Shown: positions 15,579 through 25,000 of the stretch, in pieces
How positions within the stretch are numbered: position 1 is the stretch's first letter
Layout: each line of letters opens with the position of its first letter
Assembly (NCBI GenBank): GCA_024401645.1
Contig: JAKSKR010000022.1
Coordinates: forward strand, 1 to 47,618
Direction: 5' to 3'
Origin: Paludibacteraceae bacterium
GTDB taxonomy: Bacteria; Bacteroidota; Bacteroidia; Bacteroidales; Paludibacteraceae
Length of the DNA stretch: 47,618 bases
The notes under the pieces: model-generated
Told to the model about the DNA's origin: nothing
Database searches by the model: none
What the model saw: the letters and a program-made list of their open reading frames with translations, nothing else
Made by a program: the position numbers and the translations under genes

Positions 15579-16430
15579 TTAGTAGGTCAAAATTTCAAGT
15601 CCGTTTTCTGTCATCAGGAAGGTGTGTTCCCATTGTGCACTTGGCAACTCGTCGTCGGTTACCACCGTCCAACCGTCTTCTTCGTCAATGAAGATGTGCT
15701 TTGAACCCATGTTAATCATCGGCTCAATGGTGAAGACCATGCCCGGAACGAGCAACATGCCGGTGTTCTTTCTTCCGTAGTGGAGTACTTCTGGTGCATC
15801 GTGGAATTTCAAGCCGACACCGTGGCCGCAGAATTCCTCAACAACCGAGAAACCGTTCTTGCGGGCGTGCTCCTGAATGGCGTTGCCAATGTCGCCTACG
15901 AATCCGTAAGGCTTTGCTGCCTTTGCGCCTAGGTCAAGGCATTCCTTGGCAACAGTTACAAGTCGTTCCTTCTCTGGTGTTGTCTTACCTATGATGAACA
16001 TACGCGAAGCGTCGCTATAATAGCCGTCGAGAATGGTCGATACGTCAACGTTCACAATGTCGCCTTCTTGCAGAATCTCGTTAGGGTTTGGTATGCCGTG
16101 GCAAACAACCTCGTTAACCGATGTGCAGACACTCTTGGGGTAGCCTTCGTAGTTCAAATCGGCAGGAATAGCTCCGTGGTCAACCGTATAGTTGTAGACG
16201 ATCTGGTCAATTTCTTCAGTGCTCATGCCAGCCTTTATGTGTTTTGCCACTTCGTCGAGTACGCCGGTGTTAATGGCGCTACTGCGGCGAATGCCTTCTA
16301 TCTGTTCTGCATTAAGCACCAAGCGGCGTGGCGGAACCAAGCAACCGCTGTTCTGGTAGTGGAGTATCTTCTTGTCCATTTCGGTAGGTTCCTGACCTGC
16401 CGGAACGACCCAATTGCGTTTTATTCTCAT
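15579..16430 (-). CDS. map: Methionine aminopeptidase, first tandem copy
   Basis: I place the start at the Met at 16430 (283 residues) because the sequence from there (MRIKRNWVVPAGQEPTEMDK) aligns with the start of the neighbouring paralogue; an in-frame ATG at 16469 would add 13 residues. Metal ligands are intact: D in VNVDVST, D in GYYSDASRMF, H in CGHGVGLKFHD, E in VFTIEPMIN and E in SAQWEHTFLMTE. It carries the extension with CLVPPRRLVLN before the catalytic fold. It is first in a two-gene operon with the second copy and no other gene. Neither ribosomal-protein genes nor secY, common neighbours of map, are nearby. Confidence 0.94.
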   Translation of the reverse strand: MRIKRNWVVPAGQEPTEMDKKILHYQNSGCLVPPRRLVLNAEQIEGIRRSSAINTGVLDEVAKHIKAGMSTEEIDQIVYNYTVDHGAIPADLNYEGYPKSVCTSVNEVVCHGIPNPNEILQEGDIVNVDVSTILDGYYSDASRMFIIGKTTPEKERLVTVAKECLDLGAKAAKPYGFVGDIGNAIQEHARKNGFSVVEEFCGHGVGLKFHDAPEVLHYGRKNTGMLLVPGMVFTIEPMINMGSKHIFIDEEDGWTVVTDDELPSAQWEHTFLMTENGLEILTY

Positions 16431-16510
16431 TTGGTTTGAACTTGTCTTTATGCTTACAAATTTCGGCATTTATATCGGCTTTCGAAAATTACAACCTGTT
16501 TTTCTTGCTA

Positions 16511-16555
16511 AATAAAGTTTAGAAGCTGTTTGAATTTTTTTATAGCTTCTTATTT
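16511..16555. repeat. AT-rich hairpin related to the 6254-6440 repeat
   Basis: AGAAGCT (16521-16527) and AGCTTCT (16544-16550) form a 7-bp stem, extended by AAATA/TATTT outside. The left arm and loop AGAAGCTGTTTGAATTTTTT resemble both arms of the element at 6254-6440. The remaining DNA up to 16700 shows no gene. Confidence 0.45.
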
Positions 16556-16700
16556 CCGGTGGAGGATTTGCTGCCGTTCAGGGTGAATGTTTTTTTCAAT
16601 TTGTAAGATTATGCACGTACTGCATGCTATTCTGTAAGGCAATATGCACGGGAATCACATTTTTGTAGGTAAAACTGTGGTTTTAGTGAATAGACTTGCG

Positions 16701-16708
16701 TATCTTTG
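16701..16708 (+). promoter_or_regulatory. -7 promoter element for the DUF1846 gene
   Basis: TATCTTTG matches TAnnTTTG and lies 31 nt before the ATG at 16739. The -33 region has only a TTTT (16681-16684). Confidence 0.55.
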
Positions 16709-16738
16709 CAGTCGATTTTTTTTGATAACGTAAAGAAT

Positions 16739-18202
16739 ATGAAGATAGGTTTCGATAACGAAAAGTACCTTAAGATTCAGTCTGAACATATTAAGGAACG
16801 CATCTCGCAGTTTGGCGATAAGCTTTACTTGGAGCTGGGCGGTAAGTTGTTTGACGATCATCACGCAAGTCGTGTGTTGCCTGGTTTCCAACCCGACAGC
16901 AAGTTGCAAATGTTGCAGCAGATTTCCGACAAGGCAGAAATCGTTATCGTTATCAGCGCTGTCGACATTGAGAAGAACAAGGTGCGTGGCGACTTGGGCA
17001 TCACTTACGACGAAGATGTCCTTCGCCTTCGTAACGAATTCATGAACCGTGGTTTCTACGTTGGTTCTGTCGTTATTACCCACTACGTAGGGCAGAGTAG
17101 TGCCGATGCCTATAAGGCTCGTTTGACACGTTTGGGCATTAAGGCCTATTTCCATTATACCATCGAAGGCTATCCGCACGATGTTAACCTCATCTGTTCG
17201 GAAAACGGTTTCGGAAAGGACGACTATGTGGAAACAACCCGTCCGTTGATTATCGTTACAGCCCCTGGACCTGGCTCTGGAAAGATGGCGGTTTGTATGT
17301 CTCAACTTTACCAGGAACACAAGCGTGGCGTAAAGGCCGGCTATGCCAAGTTCGAGACCTTCCCGGTTTGGAACTTGCCTTTGAAGCACCCTGTTAACGT
17401 GGCTTACGAAGCTGCTACTGCCGACATTGGTGATGTTAACATGATTGACGCTTTCCACTACGAGGCTTACGATAAGATTGCCATCAACTATAATCGCGAC
17501 TTGGAAACCTTCCCTGTGCTAACTGCGTTGTTCGAAGGTATATATGGCGAATGCCCGTATAAGTCGCCAACCGACATGGGCGTTAACATGGTGGGCTTCT
17601 GTATGTCCGACGACGAGGTTTGTTGCAATGCCTCTAAAGACGAGATAATACGCCGTTACTACAACGCCTTGAACAAGGTGGCTTTAGATGCTGGCAACGA
17701 GAAAGAGGTGAACAAGATTGCAAGGCTGATGCCGCAGGTCAAGATTTCTACCGACTTCAGAAAGACAACCGTTGCGGCAAAGAAGCGCAAGGAAGAAACC
17801 GGTGTGGCTTCTTCTGCCATAGAGTTGGAAGATGGTACTATCATAACAGCCCACCAGAGCGAACTTTTGGGCTCTAGCGCAGCCTTATTGCTAAATGCAA
17901 CCAAGAGCTTGGCTAACATCGACCATAAGTTGAAGCTCATTCCACAAGATATGATTGAGCCAATTCAGAAGACCAAGATTGAATACTTGGGTGGCAAGAA
18001 TCCACGCTTGCATGCCGACGAGGTTCTTGTTGCTCTCTCTGTGCTCAGCCAAAGCGACGAAAATTGCCGCCGCGCATTGGAGCAGTTGCCTAAATTGCGT
18101 GGTTGCCAGGTGCACTCAACCGTAATGTTGAGTGAAGTTGACCGCAAGATTTTCAAGAAACTGGGCGTTGAACTGACTTGCGATCCTATCAGAAAGAAAT
18201 AA
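16739..18202 (+). CDS. DUF1846 family protein
   Basis: The ATG at 16739 gives 487 residues, close to the usual family length of about 490-500. The start KIGFDNEKYLKIQSEHI and the blocks LYLELGGKLFDDHHASRVLPGF, IVIVISAVDIEKNK, VTAPGPGSGKMAVCMSQLYQ and HPVNVAYEAATADIGDVNMIDAFH are characteristic of DUF1846, found in Firmicutes, Actinobacteria and Bacteroidota. The APGPGSGK segment resembles a nucleotide-binding loop. The family has been structurally determined but its reaction is not established as far as I know. It is a single-gene unit bounded by a -7 box and a strong terminator. No neighbour hints at a pathway. Confidence 0.9.
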   Translation: MKIGFDNEKYLKIQSEHIKERISQFGDKLYLELGGKLFDDHHASRVLPGFQPDSKLQMLQQISDKAEIVIVISAVDIEKNKVRGDLGITYDEDVLRLRNEFMNRGFYVGSVVITHYVGQSSADAYKARLTRLGIKAYFHYTIEGYPHDVNLICSENGFGKDDYVETTRPLIIVTAPGPGSGKMAVCMSQLYQEHKRGVKAGYAKFETFPVWNLPLKHPVNVAYEAATADIGDVNMIDAFHYEAYDKIAINYNRDLETFPVLTALFEGIYGECPYKSPTDMGVNMVGFCMSDDEVCCNASKDEIIRRYYNALNKVALDAGNEKEVNKIARLMPQVKISTDFRKTTVAAKKRKEETGVASSAIELEDGTIITAHQSELLGSSAALLLNATKSLANIDHKLKLIPQDMIEPIQKTKIEYLGGKNPRLHADEVLVALSVLSQSDENCRRALEQLPKLRGCQVHSTVMLSEVDRKIFKKLGVELTCDPIRKK

Positions 18203-18225
18203 TCAGCATTAAACTGAAACGATAC

Positions 18226-18263
18226 AAAAGGGCGAATGGACGGTGTTTCATTCGCCCTTTTTG
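18226..18263 (+). terminator. Terminator of the DUF1846 gene
   Basis: AAAGGGCGAATG and CATTCGCCCTTT form a perfect 12-bp stem followed by Ts. Confidence 0.93.
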
Positions 18264-18358
18264 TTGTAGTGCTGTGGACGAAAGTGTCTATTGCACGCAA
18301 TTTTTTATTTTCTGCCATAATTTTCTTAACTTTACACCTTGATCGATTAAGAATTCTT

Positions 18359-18949
18359 ATGTACGAATATATTAGTGGGAAAATAAGTGAACTCACGCCG
18401 ACTTATGCGGTGATAGAAGCCAATTCTATTGGCTTTATGATTCACATTACACTCAATTCCTATACGGCATTGGAAGGACAAGCCAACGCTAAACTCTTCA
18501 TTGAAGAGATTATCCGCGAAGATGCCTATAACCTATATGGATTTTCAGAAGTGTCTGAAAGATTGTTGTTTCGCCAACTGATGTCGGTTTCCGGCGTTGG
18601 TGCCAATACGGCTTCTGTTATCTTGTCCTCGTTCTCTGTGCCTGAATTGCAACAGGTTATAGCCAATGGCGACGTTAATTCCATTAAGAAAGTAAAGGGC
18701 ATTGGACTTAAAACGGCTCAACGTCTTATTATCGATTTGAAGGATAAGGTAGTGCCTACAGCTGGCAACGATGGTGTTTTGCCTTTGGCTAACCCTCGTA
18801 GCCAAGACCGCGATGAGGCTATTGCCGCCCTTTCCATGTTGGGCTATACGGCTGCCGACTCTGCGGCATTGGTCGATAAGGTGTTGGCAAGCCAACCCGA
18901 TTTGCCTCTTAACAAGTTGGTTAAGGAGGCACTTCGACTTAACAAGTAA
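18359..18949 (+). CDS. ruvA: Holliday junction branch-migration protein RuvA
   Basis: RuvA binds four-way junctions as a tetramer and loads the RuvB motor. The 196-residue product from ATG 18359 has the N-terminal OB fold (MYEYISGKISELTPTYAVIE), the paired helix-hairpin-helix region with LMSVSGVGANTASVILS and IKKVKGIGLKTAQRLIIDLKDK, and the C-terminal RuvB-binding three-helix domain starting near residue 150 (EAIAALSMLGY). It is directly followed by sprA, 102 bp downstream on the same strand; this ruvA-sprA neighbourhood is known from other Bacteroidota such as Flavobacterium. Confidence 0.97.
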   Translation: MYEYISGKISELTPTYAVIEANSIGFMIHITLNSYTALEGQANAKLFIEEIIREDAYNLYGFSEVSERLLFRQLMSVSGVGANTASVILSSFSVPELQQVIANGDVNSIKKVKGIGLKTAQRLIIDLKDKVVPTAGNDGVLPLANPRSQDRDEAIAALSMLGYTAADSAALVDKVLASQPDLPLNKLVKEALRLNK

Positions 18950-19051
18950 GGCTTTTATAGCATACATATACTAAAAAGCATCATTTCTCGTTTATAATTT
19001 CGTGATGTTTCGTCACTTTCCGACGCAAACAACGTATATATACTAGTAGTT

Positions 19052-22000
19052 TTGAGATCAAGTTTAAAAAAATATTTTGCGCCACTTGCTGCGGTGGCTA
19101 TAATTGGCGCTTCGGCCACTACTGTGCTTGCACAGCCCGATGCGGGACAAGCGTTGCCGACTCCATTGCCGGCTCCGGTTCCTACTTCTGAAAAATCGTC
19201 TACCGATGCGGCTACGGCCGACACCGGACGTTTGATTTATCCGTTGCGTAAGATGGAAGCGGTGACTTATGAAGATTTGCAGCAAAAGTCTCCTGCCGAT
19301 TTGCGCGACCCCTCAAATGTTAAGCACGAAGTCGATTACGACCCCGAAAACGGCTACTATATCTACCGCACTAAAGTGGGCGATATGGAAGTCGCAACCC
19401 CTTTTGTGCTCGACGAAAGCGAGTACCACGAGCAGTCGCTAAAGGAGTCGATGAACGAATATTGGAACCAGAAGAATGCCGAAAATACCGATAAGGGCAA
19501 TAAATTCTCGCTCGACGATATTCAGGTGGACATCGGTAATACCGGTGACAAGATTTTCGGTCCTGGTGGTGTTCAGTTAAAGACGCAAGGTTCGGTTGAC
19601 CTTACTTTCGGCTTGAAGCATACTAAACGCGACAATCCGACTATTGCTGAACGTAACCGTAAGACGAATATCTTCGACTTCGATACTAAAATTCAGTTAA
19701 ATGCATCCGGTAAGGTGGGCGACCGCGTTAAGTTCAACATGAACTATAACACCGAAGCTACTTTCGACTTCGACCAGTCGCTTATTAACCTCGGTTATGA
19801 AGGTAAGGAAGACAACATCGTAAAGAAAATTGAAGCCGGTAACGTTACGTTGCCGCTTTCAACCCAACTCATTTCCGGTGCATCTGCCCTTTTTGGTATT
19901 CGCACCGATATGCAGTTCGGTAAGTTGCGTGTGTCTGCTGTTGCAGCTCAACAAGAGTCTGACCGTAAGACAATTAGTACAAAGGGCGGTGCTCAAACAA
20001 CCGACTTCGAGATTAGTGCTTCCGACTACGAGGCTAACCGACACTTCTTCCTTTCTCAATTCTTCTACGACAACTACGATGAATGGATGTCGAAGATTCC
20101 AACCATTACCTCGGGTGTGGTTATCAATAAGGTAGAAGTTTGGGTAACCAGTACGTCTTCGTCTGCCGATAAAACGACTCGTAATGTTGTGGCATTCACC
20201 GAACTGGGCGAACCTGAAAGCAATTCGTCAACTGTTTGCCCTGGCAATGCTGCAAATAACCTCTATTCAACCTTGTCTTCTGCCGAAAATGCGGGCATTC
20301 GTAACTATGGTACTAACCAGTTAGACATGGTTATGTACAATGGTAAGTACTTGAAGAATGGTACCGACTACGAGGTGGTTAACAGTGCACGTATGTTGTC
20401 GTCCGACGAGTATAAGTTTAACCCTTACTTGGGTACCATTTCGTTGCGCAGCACGCTTAATGCCAGCGACGTCTTGGCGGTTGCCTTCCAATATACCTAT
20501 AAGGGTAAGTCTTATAAGGTGGGTGAACTTTCAACCGACCATGTCTCAACCGACTCAACAAGCTCAACCCTGTTCGTTAAGTTGTTGAAGAGTACCAGCT
20601 CATCGCCCGACAATGCACGCCTTTGGAAGATGATGATGAAGAACGTATATTCTTTGTCGGCTTACAACGTTTCTGCTGAAAAGTTCAAACTCAATGTCGA
20701 GTATTACTATACCAATGACTCTATTTCTAGCTACCTGAAGTATCTTCCTATCAGCAACATTAAGAAGACGCCTTTGGTTAAGGTCCTCAATCTCGACCGC
20801 TTGAATTCGAGACAGAAGGCCGTTTCCGATGGTTACTTCGACTTTGTTGACGGCTATACGGTCGATGCTACTAACGGTCGCGTCTACTTGCCTTCGGTTG
20901 AGCCTTTCGGCCGTTATTTGATTGATAAGATTGAAGACAAGGATTTGGCAGAGCAGTATGCCTTTACCGAATTGTATGAAATGACGCAAATTGAGGCGAA
21001 GGAATATGCCGAGAAAGACAAGTTCCGTTTGGCTGGTGAATACCGCTCATCGTCGGGCTCTCAAATTCGTTTGGGTGCAACCAACGTACCGCGTGGTTCG
21101 GTTCGTGTAACTGCCGGTGGTCGTAATCTGGTAGAAAACGAAGGCTATACTGTCGACTACAACCTTGGTGTGGTAACTATCCTCGACGAGGTGGCCCTCT
21201 CAAGCAATACACCTATTAATGTTTCGTTGGAAAGTGAGTCGTTCTTCAACACCCAGCGCAAGTCTTTGTTGGGTACTTCTTTGCAGTACGACTTTAACGA
21301 GCACTTCACCTTTGGTGGTACATTCATGCACCTCAACGAAAAACCAATGACGAAGAAGGTGGCTTATGGTGAAGAACCAATCTCAAATACGATTTGGGGC
21401 TTAAACGCTGCCTACAACACACCTAGCCAGTGGCTGACCAATATGGTCGACAAGTTGCCGTTGATTAACGCAACTGCTCCTTCTACTATTGCTGTTTCGG
21501 GTGAATTTGCTCAACTGGTTCCTGGCCACGCAACGGCTGTAGACCAAGACGGTCAGGGCGTTTCTTACATCGACGATTTTGAAGGTACCAAGTCATCCAT
21601 CAACATCATGAGCCCGTTGGCTTGGACTTTGGCAAGTACGCCAGTTATTAGCGATGCTACTTATGTTGGTCACAAACTCATTCGCGATGTCGACTCTTTC
21701 TGGGGTAACGATTTGGTAACCTCGAAGGGTCACCTTGGTTATGGCTTGAACCGTTCTCATTTCGCATGGTTCCGCATCGACCAGGTTTTGAACAATGTGA
21801 CTTCCGACATGCCTCGTCACTTGAGAAACAATAAGGCAGAAAGAAGCAATCACTTTGTTCGTCTTGTTCACGAACAGGAATTGTACCAGAACAAGGAAGC
21901 TGTTTATGGCGAGTCTACCATCCTTCCTACCTTAAACCTTTCTTTCTACCCAGAAGAACGTGGCCCTTACAACCTCGATGTTTCTGGTATGCAGGAAGAC

Positions 22001-25000
22001 GGCCGACTAGACAATCCTAGCCACCGTTGGGGTGGTATTATGCGCAAACTCGATAACACCGACTTCAAGAAGTCGAATGTGGAATACATCGAATTCTGGA
22101 TGTTAGATCCGTTTGTTTACGATGATGTGAACACCTCTTCAGGTAAGTTGGTATTCAATTTGGGTGAAGTTTCAGAAGACATCTTGAAAGATGGACGAAT
22201 CTCGTTCGAAAACGGTATGCCAACGAGCGGCTCTTTCGACGTCGTTGATACTACCATTTGGGGACGTGTACCTCGCATCAGGGCTATTACCTACGCGTTC
22301 GACAATTCAAACTTGTCGCAGCAAGACGTCGGCTTGAACGGTTTGTCTGACGAAGACGAAATGCAGTTCCCTACCTATAAGAAGTATGTTGATGCTGTTC
22401 GTGCCAAGTTGAACGCCGACGCATTCAACCGTTTCAGCAACCAGATGTTCTCTCCTTTGAACGACCCTGCTGGTGACGACTTCCACCACTTCTTGGGTGG
22501 CGATTACGATGCGGCTCAAAAGGGCATCCTCGAACGTTATAAGTATTACAACGGTTTCGAAGGGAACTCATCGTCATCATCTTCTTACTATTCATCGAGC
22601 ACCACTTCGCCAGATGTTGAAGACTTGAATGGCGACCACACCTTGAATGAAAAGGAACAGTATTTCGAGTATGTTATCGACATCGACAAGAACATATTCG
22701 AAAACGAATCGCAGTGGGCGGCTCACCACATTGCAAGCCGTGTTAACTACGACATTAAGAACGAGGAAACAGGTGAAATTGAAACCGTTCATTGGTATCA
22801 GTTCCGTGTGCCAATCGAAAAGTATAATCGTATTGAAGGTTCAATATCAAACTTCCAGTCTATCCGCTACATGCGTATGTATATGACCGGATTCTCGACC
22901 AACACCTTCTTGCGTTTCGGTGCTTTGAACCTGGTGCGTACCGATTGGCGCGTTTACTCTCAAAACAAGAACCTGTTCGAGGGTGCCGACAACGATGGCA
23001 TTAACAGCAACGAGGGCCGTGGTACTATTTCTGTTTCTTCCGTTAATATTGAAAACGACGAAAGCAAGGTGCCTGTAGGCTACATCCTTCCTCCGGGTGT
23101 TGAACGTACTAAAGACCCTAGCCAGACACAGGTTCGTCGCGAGAACGAGCAGTCTATGCTTCTCTCAATCGACAGCTTGGGTACAAAGCAGGCGCGTGCC
23201 GTTTACAAGAACACTTCACTCGACACCCGTCGTTACAAGCGTTTGCGCATGTTCGTACATGCCGAAAGCCGTATTAACGAAGAACCGGTTGAAGACAACC
23301 GTTTGTGGTTGTTCTTGCGTTTGGGTTCTGACTTGACCGAGAACTATTACGAATATCAGGTGCCTTTGGTCATTACACCAGACGGTGCGACTAAAGATTA
23401 CGACGTTTGGCCTGCTGCTAACAACATCGATATGCCGTTCTCTGACTTCACTAACTTGAAGTTACGTCGCGACAAGAAGAAGGCTGAAGGTGTGGCTCAC
23501 ATCAACGAACGCTTTACCGAGTTTATTGGCGACCACTTGATTACGGTCATCGGTACACCTTCGCTTGGCGAATTGTCGTCAATGATGATTGGTATCCGTA
23601 ACGAAGACTCGAAGATGCACAGTGCCGACATTTGGGTGAACGAACTCCGCATGGTTGGCTTTGATGAAGATGGCGGTTGTGCCGGCTTGGCTAACTTGGG
23701 CATTGTGTTCTCTGACCTGGGCTCGGTGAACTTGGGTGGACGTATTGAACAGTCTGGTTTCGGCTCTATTGAAGACAACGTCGACGAACGTAGAATTGAC
23801 GACTATTACGAATATAACTTCTCGGCCAATGTTCAGTTGGGTAAGTTGTTCCCTGAAAAGGCGAAGGTGAACTTGCCATTCTCTTATACTTTAGAGAAAA
23901 CGACGTCTATGCCGAAGTACGATCCGTTGAATTCAGACGTCACGCTTGAGGAAACCCTCGACAACCAGACTTCAAAACGTGCACGCGACTCGGTTCGCAG
24001 CATGTCGGTAACTACCACAACGTTCAAGAGCTACAATGTGAATAATGTGCGTGTTGGTATTACTAGTGAAAAGCCAATGCCATACGACCCTGCTAACTTC
24101 TCGTTCTCGTTAGGTTACAACGAGACTACCGAAAAGTCGCCAGATGTTGAGTACGACATTACCAAGAACTATAACGGTACATTTAACTATGCTTACTCGT
24201 TGTCGCCTAAACCGGTTGAACCGTTTAAGAAGGTGAAGGCTTTCAAGTCTTCTTACTTCAAGTTGCTTAAGGATTTTAACTTCTACTACTTGCCAAACTC
24301 TTTGGCATTCAGCACCAACATGAGGCGTTACTACAACGAGGTTCAGTTGCGTGACTATACCGTAGATATTGTAAAGGACACAACCTTCCCTTATCTCTCT
24401 TGGGACAAGGACTTCACATGGTCACGTACTTCCGACATTAAGTGGAACTTGTCGAAGTCGTTGAAGATGAGCTTCACTACCACCATGAACTCGCAGATTG
24501 ACGAAATCATCCGCGACGAATTCGGTGTGTACCGCGATATTCCTATCAGCGCATCATATTTGCGTGAAGTGAATGCCGACGACTGGTACGAACGTTGGAA
24601 AGACACCGTTTGGAGCAGCATTAAGCATTTTGGTACTCCTATCCAGTACAACCAGCGTTTCTCGCTTAACTGGAATGTGCCTATCAACAAGTTGCCTTAT
24701 CTTGATTGGATAACTTCGAATGCACAATATGCTGCCGACTATTCTTGGGACCGTGGTGCTGAAACCGTTTTGGGCATGCGCTCTGAAACCGGTAACATTG
24801 CCGTTAGCCGTCGCCAGTGGAATGGCGATGTGCGTTTCAACTTCGAAACCCTCTACAACAAGAGTTCTTACTTGAAGGACGTTAATAAGCGTTATTCAAA
24901 CAGCAAGCGAGCTCCTAACAAGAAGGCTGACGACAAGAAGATGACCAAGGAGGAAAAGAAGGCGGCAAAAGCTGCTGAAAAGGAAGCAGAGGCTAAACGC

